Positions 28,075-36,906 of a stretch of 64,000 nucleotides of DNA are shown piece after piece. A program made the position numbers and the translations under genes. The first letter of the stretch is position 1. Every line of letters begins with the position of its first letter. The notes below the pieces were generated by a model. That model made no database searches and was not told the origin of the DNA. It saw only the letters and a list, made by a program, of their open reading frames with translations. This stretch comes from Hyphomicrobiales bacterium (lineage in GTDB: Bacteria > Pseudomonadota > Alphaproteobacteria > Rhizobiales > Kaistiaceae), in assembly GCA_017305635.1 (NCBI GenBank), contig JAFKKF010000013.1:248001-312000 (forward strand), in the 5' to 3' direction.

Positions 28075-29517
28075 TCAGGCAGCGGGAACCGGGCGGCCGG
28101 CAAGAGGAAAGACCTTGGCGGGATTGAGGAGCCAGGCGGGATCGAAGACGCTCTTGACGCGCATCTGCGCCGCGAGATCGACCGGATCGAACTGATCGAC
28201 CATCAGCTCGCGCTTCTCGACGCCGACGCCGTGCTCGCCGGTGAGGCAGCCGCCGACCTCGACGCAGAGCCGGAGGATGTCGGCGCCGGCATCCTCGGCC
28301 TTGTGAAGCTCGACCGGATCGTTGGCGTTGAAGAGGACCAGCGGATGGAGATTGCCGTCGCCGGCATGGAAGATGTTGGCGATGGCGAGGCCGTAGCGCT
28401 CGCCGATCTTCGCCACGCCGTTCAGCACCTCGGGCAGGCGCCCGGTCGGGATGACGCCGTCCATGCAGATATAGTCGGCAATGCGGCCCATGGCGCCGAA
28501 GGCCGCCTTGCGGCCCTTCCAGATGGCGGCGCTCTCGGCCTCCGAGCGCGAGACGCGCGTGGCGGTCGGGTCGAACGGCGCGGCGATCGCGCGGATGCGG
28601 CCGATCAGATCCTCGATCTCGCCTTCCGAGCCTTCCACCTCGATGATGAGGAGGGCCTCGACATCGAGCGGATAGCCGGCCTTGGCGAAGGCCTCGCAGA
28701 CCTTGATCGCCGGACGGTCCATGTACTCGATGGCGACCGGCACGATGCCCGAGCCGATGATGGCGGCGACGCAGGCGCCGGCGGCTTCGGCCGAAGCGAA
28801 GCCCATCAGCATCGGCCGGGCGCCCTCGGGGCCGCGCAGGATGCGCACCGTCGCCTCGGTGACGATGCCGAACTGGCCCTCCGAGCCGATGACCAGGCCG
28901 AGGAGATCGAGGCCGGGAGCATCGAGCGCATCGCCGCCGATGTCGAGGATGGTGCCGTCGATGAGCACGATCCGAAGGCCCAGCACGTTATTGGTGGTGA
29001 CGCCGTATTTGAGGCAGTGGGCACCGCCGGAATTCATGGCGATGTTGCCGGCGATGGTGCAGGCGAGCTGGCTCGACGGATCGGGGGCGTAGAAGAAGCC
29101 GTTGCCGGAGACCGCATTGGTGATGTTGATGTTGGTGACGCCGGCCTGCACGCGGGCGACGCGATTGTCGTAGTCGATCGAAAGGATGCGGTTCATGCGG
29201 CCGAGGCCGACGACGACGGCATCCTCGGTGGGCAGCGCGCCGCCGGAAAGCGAGGTCCCGGCGCCGCGCGGGATCACCTTGACGCGAAGCGCGCCGAGGA
29301 AGGCGAGAACCTCGGCGACTTCCTCGGTGGTCGAGGGCAGCGCGACGGCGAGCGGCACGGCGCGATAGGCGGTGAGCGCGTCGGTCTCGTAGGCGCGGCG
29401 CTCGTCCTCGGCATCGATGACGTGGGCGTCGCCGAGGATGCGGCGGAGGCCGGCGGCGACCTCCTCGCGGCGGGCGATGATCGTCGCGTCCGGCAGCGGC
29501 ATGGCTATGGCTGACAT
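28075..29517 (-). CDS. glcD: Glycolate oxidase catalytic FAD subunit
   Basis: Oxidises glycolate (and often D-lactate) at FAD. The 480-residue product has the FAD_binding_4 core, seen as PRGAGTSLSGGALP and TIAGNIAMNSGGAHCLKYGVT with VIGSEGQFGIVTEATVRI. The FAD-oxidase C domain has ANIFHAGDGNLHPLVLF (metal/substrate His residues) and GEHGVGVEKRELM, and the protein ends with the NPAKVFP motif. It is the first gene of the glc operon. The ATG at 29517 is divergent from the cytochrome c gene, with 87 bp between. No GlcC-type GntR regulator is adjacent. Confidence 0.96.
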   Translation of the reverse strand: MSAIAMPLPDATIIARREEVAAGLRRILGDAHVIDAEDERRAYETDALTAYRAVPLAVALPSTTEEVAEVLAFLGALRVKVIPRGAGTSLSGGALPTEDAVVVGLGRMNRILSIDYDNRVARVQAGVTNINITNAVSGNGFFYAPDPSSQLACTIAGNIAMNSGGAHCLKYGVTTNNVLGLRIVLIDGTILDIGGDALDAPGLDLLGLVIGSEGQFGIVTEATVRILRGPEGARPMLMGFASAEAAGACVAAIIGSGIVPVAIEYMDRPAIKVCEAFAKAGYPLDVEALLIIEVEGSEGEIEDLIGRIRAIAAPFDPTATRVSRSEAESAAIWKGRKAAFGAMGRIADYICMDGVIPTGRLPEVLNGVAKIGERYGLAIANIFHAGDGNLHPLVLFNANDPVELHKAEDAGADILRLCVEVGGCLTGEHGVGVEKRELMVDQFDPVDLAAQMRVKSVFDPAWLLNPAKVFPLAGRPVPAA

Positions 29518-29604
29518 TGCGACAATTCCTCCCCTCTCCTAGTGTCGGGATGCGCCCTATCTTCGGGCATCTAGGCGTGACGCATAGCACGGTCAGGAGC
29601 GGCG

Positions 29605-30003
29605 ATGCCTGCATTTTCGAGAATTCTGATGATTGCCGTCCTGGTGGCGCTCGGCGGCGGCGCGGCGCATGCCGATGGCGATCCGGACAAGGGGGCGAAG
29701 GTCTTCAAGAAGTGCATGCCCTGCCACCGGGTCGGCCCGGGGGCGGCGGCGCTGGTCGGGCCACCGCTCAACGGCGTGGTCGGGGCCAAGGCGGGCGAGG
29801 TGCCCAACTACGCCTTCTCGGACGCGCTGAAGAATTCCGGGCTCGTCTTCGACGAGGCGACGCTGGCGAAATGGCTGCGCAACCCGCGCCAGCTGGTGCC
29901 CGGCAACCGCATGACCTTCGCCGGCCTGACCAAGGACGAGGACATTGCCGACGTCATCGCCTACCTGAAGACGTTCGGGCCGGACGGCAATCCGCCGAAG
30001 TAG
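29605..30003 (+). CDS. Periplasmic class I cytochrome c (c2-like)
   Basis: A 132-residue exported monohaem cytochrome. The signal peptide SRILMIAVLVALGGGAAHA is followed by the haem-attachment motif CMPCH at residues 37-41. Met103 in PGNRMTF is the likely sixth ligand, and the helix DEDIADVIAYLKTFG closes the fold. It resembles mitochondrial-type cytochrome c and c2 of alphaproteobacteria and would carry electrons between the bc1 complex and an oxidase. It is divergent from glcD and next to the lactate dehydrogenase, so it may serve electrons from hydroxyacid oxidation, but that link is only positional. Confidence 0.94.
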   Translation: MPAFSRILMIAVLVALGGGAAHADGDPDKGAKVFKKCMPCHRVGPGAAALVGPPLNGVVGAKAGEVPNYAFSDALKNSGLVFDEATLAKWLRNPRQLVPGNRMTFAGLTKDEDIADVIAYLKTFGPDGNPPK

Positions 30004-30056
30004 CGCTGGCGGGTGAGGGCTGCGCAGGGCAAGGCCTGGCTCGCTTGCGCGGCCGT

Positions 30057-30120
30057 CCCCTCACCCGGATCGGCCGGACTGGCGTCCGCCCGACCCGACC
30101 TCCCCCCACCGGGGAGAGGT
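30057..30120. repeat. Dispersed palindromic intergenic repeat, copy 4
   Basis: Starts CCCCTCACCCGGATCGG, has a GGCG/CGCC spacer and ends ACCTCCCCCCACCGGGGAGAGGT. It lies between the convergent cytochrome c and lldD genes. Confidence 0.72.
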
Positions 30121-30164
30121 GCCGGCCCGCGCCGTGCCAATAGCTCTCCGGATACCGGGACGGT

Positions 30165-31310
30165 CTAGTGCCCCATGAGGATGGTGCGGTCGACCTCGGC
30201 GAGGTTGCGGCGGCCGGTGAGCACCATGGTCACCTCCATCTCCTTGCGGATGATGTCGATGGCCCGGCGCACGCCTTCCTCGCCGCCGGCACCGAGGCCG
30301 TGGAGGAAGGCCTTGCCGATGAGGCAGGCACGGGCGCCGAGGGCGATGGCGCGCATGACGTCCTGGCCGGAGCGGACGCCGCCATCGAAGAGCACCTCGG
30401 TCTTCGAGCCGACCGCCTCGGCGATGCCGGGCAGCACCGAGATCGAGGACGGGGCGCCGTCGAGCTGGCGGCCGCCATGGTTGGAGACGACGATAGCCTG
30501 CGCCCCGGTGCCGGCGGCGATCTTCGCGTCCTCGACGTCGAGGATGCCCTTGAGGATGAGCTTGCCCGGCCAGATCGACCGGATCCACGCGACGTCCTTC
30601 CAGTTGAGGCTGGCATCGAACTGGCCGCTGATCCACTGCGACAGCGACTTGACGCCCTTCATGTCGGGGAGCCAGCCGTCGAGGTTGCCGAAGGTCTTGC
30701 GCTTGCCGCGCAGCACGCTCATCGCCCAGGCGGGCTTGGTCATCACGTCCAGTACGTTGGCGAGCTTCACCTTGGGCGGCACGGCGAGGCCGTTCTTGAT
30801 GTCGCGGTGGCGCTGGCCCTGGACGGTGAGGTCGAGGGTGAGCACCAGCGCGCTGCACTTGGCGGCGATGGCACGCTCGACCAGCGACTTGGTGAAGCCG
30901 CGGTCCTTCATGACGTAGAGCTGGAACCAGAAGGGCCTGGTCGTCGCGCTCTTCACGTCCTCGATGGAGCAGATCGACATGGTGGAGAGGCAGAAGGGGA
31001 TGCCCTCCTTCTCCGCCGCGCGGGCGCCGAGCATCTCGCCATCGCCGTGCTGCATGCCGGTCAGGCCCGTCGGGGCGATGGCGAGCGGCATCGAGACCTT
31101 CTCGCCGAGGATGGTGGTCTCGACGCTGCGCGCCGAGATGTCGACCATGACGCGCTGGCGGAACTCGATCTTCTGCAGGTCGGCGCTGTTGGCGCGCAGC
31201 GTCTGCTCGGAATAGGAGCCGCGGTCGCAATATTCGAAGAAGGCGCGCGGGACGCGGCGCTTGTGAATCTCCCTCAGGTCCTCGATGGAGGTGGCTTCCT
31301 TCAGGTTCAT
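30165..31310 (-). CDS. lldD: L-lactate dehydrogenase (FMN-dependent alpha-hydroxyacid oxidase family)
   Basis: Oxidises L-lactate to pyruvate with FMN, passing electrons to the respiratory chain. The 381-residue TIM barrel starts with RRVPRAFFEYCDRGSYSE. It has the substrate/FMN residues in APTGLTGMQHGDGE, FWFQLYVMKDR, and the active-site SNHGGRQLDGAPSS, where the His is the catalytic base, followed by FDGGVRSGQDVMRAIALGA. The length is normal for LldD. Other family members (mandelate dehydrogenase, glycolate oxidase) cannot be fully excluded, but LldD is the best fit. It lies 3 kb from glcDEF on the same strand, consistent with a shared 2-hydroxyacid theme. Confidence 0.9.
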   Translation of the reverse strand: MNLKEATSIEDLREIHKRRVPRAFFEYCDRGSYSEQTLRANSADLQKIEFRQRVMVDISARSVETTILGEKVSMPLAIAPTGLTGMQHGDGEMLGARAAEKEGIPFCLSTMSICSIEDVKSATTRPFWFQLYVMKDRGFTKSLVERAIAAKCSALVLTLDLTVQGQRHRDIKNGLAVPPKVKLANVLDVMTKPAWAMSVLRGKRKTFGNLDGWLPDMKGVKSLSQWISGQFDASLNWKDVAWIRSIWPGKLILKGILDVEDAKIAAGTGAQAIVVSNHGGRQLDGAPSSISVLPGIAEAVGSKTEVLFDGGVRSGQDVMRAIALGARACLIGKAFLHGLGAGGEEGVRRAIDIIRKEMEVTMVLTGRRNLAEVDRTILMGH

Positions 31311-31385
31311 GCTTCTTCTCCGGCGTCTTCTTGAACCGCGCGCGGTCCGTCTAGCATGCCGGGCCGGTTGCGGGGAATGGAATGT

Positions 31386-32198
31386 TCACCCGTCCTGCCG
31401 GCCGCGGCGCCTGAGGCTCGCCTCGAGGAGGCGGATGAGGAGCGACAGGCCGATGGTCATGACGAGGTAGAGGAAGGCGACGATGTTGTAGGTCTCGAAG
31501 AAAAGGAAGGTCGAGGAGGAATAGACCTTGCCGAGCTGGGTGATGTCCTGGACGCCGAGGGCCGAGACGAGGGCCGAATCCTTGATCATCGAGACGAAGT
31601 CGTTGCCGAGGGGCGGCACGACGACGCGGATCGCCTGGGGCAGGATGACCAGGCGGAACGCCTGGAAGCGCGTCAGGCCGAGGGAGGCGGCGGCCTCGGT
31701 CTGGCCCTCCGGCACCGCCTCGATGCCGGCGCGGAAGATCTCGGCGAGGAAGGCCGAATAGCCGATGGTGAGCGCGAAGATCGCCCGCCAGGTCATGTCG
31801 AAATCGCGGACGGTGAGCTCGGGCAGGATGGCGCCGGCGATGGCGAAGCTGCGCAGCCAGTCCCACAGCGCGACGATCTGCGGGGCGCCGACGAAGGCGA
31901 CGTAGAAGAGAAGGACGAGGATCGGGACGCCGCGCACGATCTCGACGTAAAAGGTCGCGACCTCGCGGGCGACGCGGTGGCGCGAGGTGCGGGCGAGCGC
32001 GACGAGAAGGCCGAGGATCGCGGCAAGCGCGAAGGCGACGACCGAGACCCAGAGCGTGACGAAGACGCCCTGGCGGAGCGCGGCGAAGATGATGGTGTAC
32101 TGCCCGTCGCTGACGATCAGCCAGGCGACGAGCACGCCGAGGAGGACGATCGCGAGCAGCCAGAACGGGATCTCGCGCCGGGTGCGCGGGGCGCTCAT
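31386..32198 (-). CDS. Polar amino-acid ABC transporter permease
   Basis: A 270-residue inner-membrane protein of the HisMQ family. It has an N-terminal helix ([18 protein letters not shown]), then the binding-protein-dependent transport domain with [20 protein letters not shown]. The ATPase-contact loop is [39 protein letters not shown], which keeps the EAA...G pattern. About five to six helices are visible. The binding-protein gene lies upstream on the same strand, across a 283-bp repeat-rich gap. No ATP-binding gene is adjacent, so the ATPase must be encoded elsewhere or shared. Confidence 0.92.
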   Translation of the reverse strand: MSAPRTRREIPFWLLAIVLLGVLVAWLIVSDGQYTIIFAALRQGVFVTLWVSVVAFALAAILGLLVALARTSRHRVAREVATFYVEIVRGVPILVLLFYVAFVGAPQIVALWDWLRSFAIAGAILPELTVRDFDMTWRAIFALTIGYSAFLAEIFRAGIEAVPEGQTEAAASLGLTRFQAFRLVILPQAIRVVVPPLGNDFVSMIKDSALVSALGVQDITQLGKVYSSSTFLFFETYNIVAFLYLVMTIGLSLLIRLLEASLRRRGRQDG

Positions 32199-32212
32199 GG
32201 GCGCTGCGCTTC

Positions 32213-32279
32213 ACCTCTCCCCTGCGGGGAGAGGTCGGATCGAGCCGGACGCCGGTCCGGGTCGATCCGGGTGAGGGGG
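32213..32279. repeat. Dispersed palindromic intergenic repeat, copy 5
   Basis: Opens with ACCTCTCCCC-TG-CGGGGAGAGGT, followed by a CGGATCGAGCCGG...CCGGGTCGATCCG stem and GGGTGAGGGGG. It is opposite in orientation to copies 3 and 4. Confidence 0.75.
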
Positions 32280-32367
32280 AGCGCGCGCCGAAGATGCGGG
32301 GGCGTCAGTCCGCGGCTGCGCGCTGCGGCGTAGCGGAGGCAAAGCGGGCGGATTTCACCGCGCTCCG

Positions 32368-32440
32368 CCCCCTCACCCTCCGCCTCCAGTTCGCTTCGCT
32401 CACAAGAGGCGGAACCCTCTCCCCACCGGGGAGAGGGGGG
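32368..32440. repeat. Dispersed palindromic intergenic repeat, copy 6
   Basis: CCCCCTCACCC, then the stem CCGCCTC...GAGGCGG around AGTTCGCTTCGCTC, then CCCTCTCCCC-AC-CGGGGAGAGGG. It is an inverted, nearly identical version of copy 2 at 2531-2603. Copies 5 and 6 fill most of the gap between the permease and binding-protein genes. Confidence 0.78.
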
Positions 32441-32481
32441 TGCCCACCACAGGACGCGCCGATCGCGAGACGCGGGTGACG

Positions 32482-33276
32482 TCACTGCTGGTTGTTGTAG
32501 TCGAAGAACCATTTCTGGTTCAGCTTGTCGAAGGTGCCGTCGTCCTTCAGCGACTTGATGGCGGCGTTGATCGGGCCGACGAGGTCCGAGCCCTGCTTCA
32601 GGATGAAGCCGAATTCCTCGCTGCCGAGTGGTCCGCCGATGATCTTGAAGGCGCCCTTGTTGGTGCCGATGTAGCCATTGGCCGAGGTCTTATCCATCAG
32701 CACGAGGTCGACGTCGCCGGCCTTCAGCGCCTGCACCGAGGCGCCGAACGTGTCGAAGAGCTTGATGCGCGGATTGTTCTCGTCGCCGTCGAGGACGTTG
32801 TAGACCGCGACGTAGAAATTGGTGGTGCCGGCCTGGGCGCCGACGAGGAGGTCCTTGTTGTCCTTGAAGCTCGCCGCGTCGGTGAAGCGCTTCTCGTCGG
32901 CGCGTACCAGCATGAACTGCTCGGAGACCATGTAGGGATCGGAGAAGGCAACCTGCTGCTTGCGCTCGTCATTGATGGTGATGCCATCCATGCCGACGTC
33001 GTACTGCCCCTCGCGGACGCCCTGGATCATGGTGTCCCAGCTCGACAGCTTCCACTCCACCTTGAGATTCAGGCGCCTGGCGATCTCGTTGAAGGCGTCG
33101 TATTCCCAGCCGATGCCCTCGCCCGTCTTCGGGTCGGCGAAGTTGAGCGGCGTATAGGCGTTCTCGGTGACGGCGACGACCGAGCGACCCTTGAGGTCGG
33201 GCAGGTCGGCGGCATGGGCGGTGACGGCGGCGAAGACCAGCGCCGCGGCCATGGCGGCAGGTTTCAGGATGCGCAT
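32482..33276 (-). CDS. Periplasmic amino-acid-binding protein (ABC transporter, SBP family 3)
   Basis: A 264-residue binding protein. The signal peptide RILKPAAMAAALVFAAVTAHA precedes a type 3 solute-binding fold: KGRSVVAVTENAYTPLNFAD, GWEYDAFNEIARRL, then KLSSWDTMIQGVREGQYDVGMDGITI and the hinge segment AFSDPYMV. The LVGAQAGTTN and DVDLVLMDKTSA segments complete the ligand pocket. It likely delivers a polar amino acid or related compound to the permease encoded downstream. The ligand cannot be named from the sequence. Confidence 0.92.
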   Translation of the reverse strand: MRILKPAAMAAALVFAAVTAHAADLPDLKGRSVVAVTENAYTPLNFADPKTGEGIGWEYDAFNEIARRLNLKVEWKLSSWDTMIQGVREGQYDVGMDGITINDERKQQVAFSDPYMVSEQFMLVRADEKRFTDAASFKDNKDLLVGAQAGTTNFYVAVYNVLDGDENNPRIKLFDTFGASVQALKAGDVDLVLMDKTSANGYIGTNKGAFKIIGGPLGSEEFGFILKQGSDLVGPINAAIKSLKDDGTFDKLNQKWFFDYNNQQ

Positions 33277-33326
33277 GGGGTTCCGTTCCTCCGGGGATTT
33301 GATCGGGGCGGACTCTAGCGGCGGTT

Positions 33327-34031
33327 TCAGCCGCCGAGAAGCCCGCTCCAGCGCGCTGCGAGCGCCTCGCCGGCGGCGTCCGCCATGGGCGCGAAACGCG
33401 CCATCTCGGCGGGCAGGCGCGCCGGCCAGTCGGGCGTGTTCTCGGCGATGAGGTCGGCGAGCTCGCGGCTCCAGTCGCCGACCAGCTGGCGGTCGGCCTC
33501 GAAATGGAACTGGATGCCGTAGGTGGCGCGGCCGATGCGAAAGGCCTGGTTCGGCGTCATGTCGCTCTCGGCGAGATGGGCGGCGCCGGGCGGCAGGGTG
33601 AAGGTGTCGTTGTGCCAGTGGAAGAGCGGCGCGCCCGCGCCGATGCCGGCGAGCACCGGATCGGCGCGGCCGGCTTCCGTCGGGCGTACTTGCCGCCAGC
33701 CGAATTCGAGCGGGCGGCCGAGGATGTTCTCGCCGCCATGGGCGCGCGCGATGAGCTGCGAGCCGAGGCAGATGCCGAGCACCGGACGGTCCGCCTCGCC
33801 GAAGCGGCGGATGAGATCGACGACCTTCGGCATGAAGGGATAGTTGGCATCGTCCAGCGCATTCTGGCCGCCGCCGAGCACGATCAGGCCGTCATGATCC
33901 GCGGCATCCTCGGGCAGCGCCTCGCCGGCAAAGGCCTGGCGGCGATCGAGGGCAACGCCCTTTTCGGCCAGCACGCGGCCGACCGCGCCGGCGGGCGTGG
34001 CGTTGTAATTCTCAATGACGAGGACGCGCAT
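33327..34031 (-). CDS. Class I glutamine amidotransferase-like protein
   Basis: A 234-residue cytoplasmic protein with a stand-alone GATase1 domain, like the GMP synthase amidotransferase domain. The nucleophile elbow is GICLGSQ with Cys88. The triad is completed by His176 and Glu178 in YGIQFHFEAD, and the oxyanion strand is LIVLGGGQNALDD. Relatives include gamma-glutamyl-gamma-aminobutyrate-type hydrolases and uncharacterised glutamine hydrolases. No synthase partner is encoded next to it, so the acceptor or substrate is unknown. It is divergent from the metallophosphatase gene. Confidence 0.88.
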   Translation of the reverse strand: MRVLVIENYNATPAGAVGRVLAEKGVALDRRQAFAGEALPEDAADHDGLIVLGGGQNALDDANYPFMPKVVDLIRRFGEADRPVLGICLGSQLIARAHGGENILGRPLEFGWRQVRPTEAGRADPVLAGIGAGAPLFHWHNDTFTLPPGAAHLAESDMTPNQAFRIGRATYGIQFHFEADRQLVGDWSRELADLIAENTPDWPARLPAEMARFAPMADAAGEALAARWSGLLGG

Positions 34032-34134
34032 CTCGGCTACCGGAATGGACCCTTGGCGTGACGATCGGGAAATTCGTCACCCGCCGCCCTGATAGCATGG
34101 CGGCGCGGCAGCCGGAACGGAGAGGAAGCGCGAC

Positions 34135-34863
34135 GTGCTGGTGGGAGAGGCAAAGGCGCCGGCCGGCATGCGGCTCTACGCGATCGGCGACGTGCACGGC
34201 TGCGACGAGCTGCTCGCCGACCTGCATGCCCGGATCAACCGCGACCTCGCGGCGCGCGGCGCAGCGGACTACCGCATCATCCATCTCGGCGACTATGTCG
34301 ACCGCGGGCCGGACAGCCGGGCGGTGATCGAGCGGCTGGCTAGGATGTACGCGGCCGACGCGAAGGTGCTTTGCCTGCGCGGCAACCACGACGACCTGCT
34401 GCTCGCCTTCATGGCCGGCGCGCCGGGCTCGGCGGAGATGTTCCTCGCCAATGGTGGCGAGGCGACGCTCGCCTCCTATGGGGTGGAGGCCGGCCTGGTC
34501 GCCCGGCTGCTCGGCTCCCATGCCGGTCTCGGCCATCGGTTGCGCGACGCCATGCCGGCGCATCACCATGAATTCCTCGAGGCGCTGGCGCTCTCGTTCC
34601 GTTTCGGCGACTTCTTCTTCTGCCATGCCGGAATCCGGCCGGGCGTTCCGCTCGATGCACAGTCGGCGGACGACCTGATGTGGATTCGCGCCGGTTTCCT
34701 CGATTGCGACGACGATCTCGGCGTCGTGGTGGTGCATGGCCACACGCCGACCAGGGGGCGCCCGGACCTGCGCGGCAATCGCATCGACATCGATACCGGG
34801 GCGGTGTTCGGCGGGCCGCTCACCTGCGTGGCGATCGAGGGGAGCGCGGTGCGGTTCTTGTGA
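34135..34863 (+). CDS. Metallophosphoesterase (PPP-type serine/threonine phosphatase fold)
   Basis: A 242-residue calcineurin-like phosphoesterase with the full metal-binding set: GDVHG, HLGDYVDRGPDS, LRGNHDD, an FCHAGIRPG His and the terminal VHGHTP. This pattern fits bacterial PPP phosphatases and symmetrical diadenosine-tetraphosphatase relatives. Protein or dinucleotide substrates are both possible. The start is a GTG at 34135 with AGAGGAAG about 6 bp upstream. It appears to be a single-gene unit, divergent from the amidotransferase gene. Confidence 0.9.
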   Translation: MLVGEAKAPAGMRLYAIGDVHGCDELLADLHARINRDLAARGAADYRIIHLGDYVDRGPDSRAVIERLARMYAADAKVLCLRGNHDDLLLAFMAGAPGSAEMFLANGGEATLASYGVEAGLVARLLGSHAGLGHRLRDAMPAHHHEFLEALALSFRFGDFFFCHAGIRPGVPLDAQSADDLMWIRAGFLDCDDDLGVVVVHGHTPTRGRPDLRGNRIDIDTGAVFGGPLTCVAIEGSAVRFL

Positions 34864-34976
34864 GGGCAGCGTACCCAGGAGCATCACCAACGACGCCGAC
34901 GAGTGGCCTCGGAACACACACCCTCGTGCTGGTCATGCCAAGGCTTGACCAGCACCGACGTGAGAGCTCGTTCCTT

Positions 34977-35036
34977 TCACCTCTGGTTCGCTTCGCTCAG
35001 AAGAGAAACAGCCCTCTCCCACGAGGGGAGAGGGCC
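34977..35036. repeat. Dispersed palindromic intergenic repeat, copy 7
   Basis: CACCTCTGG-TTCGCTTCGCTC, then GAGAAACAG and CCCTCTCCCACGAGGGGAGAGGG. It is related in inverse orientation to copy 1. It lies between the convergent phosphatase and peroxiredoxin genes. Confidence 0.68.
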
Positions 35037-35059
35037 GCGGAGAAAGTGGAAATTCCAGA

Positions 35060-35722
35060 TTAACCCCGCGGCTGGGGGACGATGCGGATGTAGGGCTTCG
35101 GTGACTTCCAGCCGGCCGGCCAGATCTTCTGGGCCTCGTCGTTGCTGACCGAGCCCGAGATGATGACGTCGTCGCCCTGCTTCCAGTTGACCGGGGTCGA
35201 GACCTTGTGCTTCGCGGTGAGCTGCAGCGAGTCGATCACGCGCAGCACCTCGTCGAAGTTGCGGCCGGTGCTCATCGGATAGACGATGACCAGCTTGATC
35301 TTCTTGTCGGGGCCGATGACGTAGACGTTGCGCACCGTCTGGTTGTCGGCGGCCGTGCGGCCCTCCGACGTATTGCCGGCCGCCGCCGGAAGCATCTCGT
35401 AGGCCTTGGAGATCGTCAGGTCCGGGTCGCCGATCATCGGGTAGTTCGGCGCGTGCCCCTGAGTCTCCTCGATGTCCTTGGCCCAGCCGGAATGCCTGTC
35501 GACCGGGTCGACGCTGAGACCGATGATCTTGACGTTGCGCTTGTCGAACTCGGGCTTCAGCTTCGCCATGTAGCCGAGTTCGGTCGTGCAGACCGGCGTG
35601 AAGTCCTTCGGATGCGAGAAGAGCACGCCCCAGGAATCGCCCAGCCAGTCGTGGAAACGGATGTGGCCCTGAGTGGTATCCGCTTCGAAATCCGGCGCGG
35701 TATCGCCGATACGCAGGCTCAT
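35060..35722 (-). CDS. 1-Cys peroxiredoxin (Prx6 type)
   Basis: Reduces hydrogen peroxide and organic hydroperoxides. The 220-residue product carries FSHPKDFTPVCTTELG with the peroxidatic Cys45, the conserved Thr/Pro before it, and a long C-terminal domain (about 160-220; STPVNWKQGDDVIISGSVS) that marks the Prx6 subgroup. No resolving Cys is evident. It lies downstream of a LysR gene on the same strand, with about 140 bp between. That LysR is not a recognisable OxyR, so peroxide control by it is uncertain. Confidence 0.94.
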   Translation of the reverse strand: MSLRIGDTAPDFEADTTQGHIRFHDWLGDSWGVLFSHPKDFTPVCTTELGYMAKLKPEFDKRNVKIIGLSVDPVDRHSGWAKDIEETQGHAPNYPMIGDPDLTISKAYEMLPAAAGNTSEGRTAADNQTVRNVYVIGPDKKIKLVIVYPMSTGRNFDEVLRVIDSLQLTAKHKVSTPVNWKQGDDVIISGSVSNDEAQKIWPAGWKSPKPYIRIVPQPRG

Positions 35723-35861
35723 GATGCTCTCCTGTTGGACGATAGAAAATAATTCCTCGGTTTAGGCTTCGGCCTTCCGTGGCACAAGGGAGAGCTTTCG
35801 CTGCCGGCGCCTGATTTGCGAACGGGATGCTCTGGGAAGCCCCTTTCGCGGATCGGATTTC

Positions 35862-36737
35862 TCAGGCGGCGATGGGTATCGAGAGATTGTCGAGCGAGGA
35901 GACGATGTGCTCGGCGAGCTTGTCGACGATCGGCGAGTTGGGGCGGCTCCAGGAGCGGATGAAGCCGATCTTGCAACTCGGCAGGCGCGGGAAGCCCTCG
36001 GCCTCGCTGAGCACGCGCATGCCGGGACGAAGCGCGGATTCCGCGAGCACGGTCACGGCGAGCCCGGCGAGCACGGCGGCGCTGATCGCGGTCGAATTGC
36101 CGCTCGTATAGAGCACGCGGTACCTGCGGCCGGCGCCGGCGAGCGCGTCGAGCCCGGCGGTGCGCCAGGCGCAGGGCGCCCGCGAGAGCGCCAGCGGCAC
36201 GATCTCCTCCTGCTCGATGCCATGGGCGGCCGAGGTCACCCACAGGAGCGGCTCCTCGCGCACGACCGACGGATTGCCCTCGCCGCAGGCAGTGACGATG
36301 GCGAGATCGACCTCGCCCTGGCGGGCAAGCTCCATCAGCGCCATCGAGGGCTCGCAGATGACCGACACCTCGACGCGGGGATTGGAGCGCGAGAAGCGCG
36401 CGAGAATCTCGGGCAGGAAGCGATCGGCATAGTCGTCCGGCGTGCCGAGGCGGACGGTGCCCTGCAGCTCGGTCTCGTCGAAGGCGGCGACGGTCTCCTC
36501 GGACAGGCGCACGATGCGGCGGGCATAGCCGAGCAGGCGCTCGCCCTCCTCGGTGAGGCGGGAGGCGCGCCCGTCGCGCGCGAAGATCGGCTTGCCGATG
36601 CGCTCCTCGAGCCGTCGCATCTGCATCGAGACGGCCGACTGGGTCTTGAAGACGGCGTCGGCGGCGCGGGTGAAGCTGCCGGTCTCGGCGATCGCGACGA
36701 AGGTCCTGAGCTGGTCGAGGTCGAGCATCATGGCCAT
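35862..36737 (-). CDS. LysR family transcriptional regulator
   Basis: A 291-residue regulator. The N-terminal winged helix-turn-helix starts LDLDQLRTFVAIAETGSFTRAADAVFKTQSAVSMQMRRLEERIG. The C-terminal effector domain (about 90-290) includes GTVRLGTPDDYADRFLP and VDLAIVTACGEGNP. The start at 36737 was chosen because GAGGAG lies about 9 bp upstream; a longer frame adds 17 residues and covers the putative operator. It is divergent from a DUF1127 gene, with a LysR-type dyad in the spacer. This LysR/DUF1127 pairing recurs in Hyphomicrobiales, and the DUF1127 gene is its most likely target. Confidence 0.93.
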   Translation of the reverse strand: MAMMLDLDQLRTFVAIAETGSFTRAADAVFKTQSAVSMQMRRLEERIGKPIFARDGRASRLTEEGERLLGYARRIVRLSEETVAAFDETELQGTVRLGTPDDYADRFLPEILARFSRSNPRVEVSVICEPSMALMELARQGEVDLAIVTACGEGNPSVVREEPLLWVTSAAHGIEQEEIVPLALSRAPCAWRTAGLDALAGAGRRYRVLYTSGNSTAISAAVLAGLAVTVLAESALRPGMRVLSEAEGFPRLPSCKIGFIRSWSRPNSPIVDKLAEHIVSSLDNLSIPIAA

Positions 36738-36754
36738 TCCGGGACTCCTCATAA

Positions 36755-36771
36755 CATCAATATCGTTGATG
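36755..36771. promoter_or_regulatory. Candidate LysR box between lysR and the DUF1127 gene
   Basis: CATCAA-TATCG-TTGATG: 6-bp arms with a 5-bp centre, containing the T-N11-A spacing of LysR sites. It is AT-rich relative to its surroundings and placed 18 bp upstream of the lysR start. Confidence 0.65.
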
Positions 36772-36906
36772 ACGGATATTAGAAACATTCGTTGGAATGA
36801 TCAATGCCGAAGCGGCATCTTGTCGATGTTCCCAGCAGGAATCGGGTGGCTGGCCGGGCCGGAAAGCGGTCTGGTCCGAGCGCCACCCGCATCACAGGAG
36901 ACCGTC

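Noticed and set aside
34977..35036. Intrinsic terminator shared by the phosphatase and peroxiredoxin genes
   Set aside because: The hairpin could terminate transcription, but the sequence belongs to the dispersed repeat family and has no T-run, so it is listed as a repeat.
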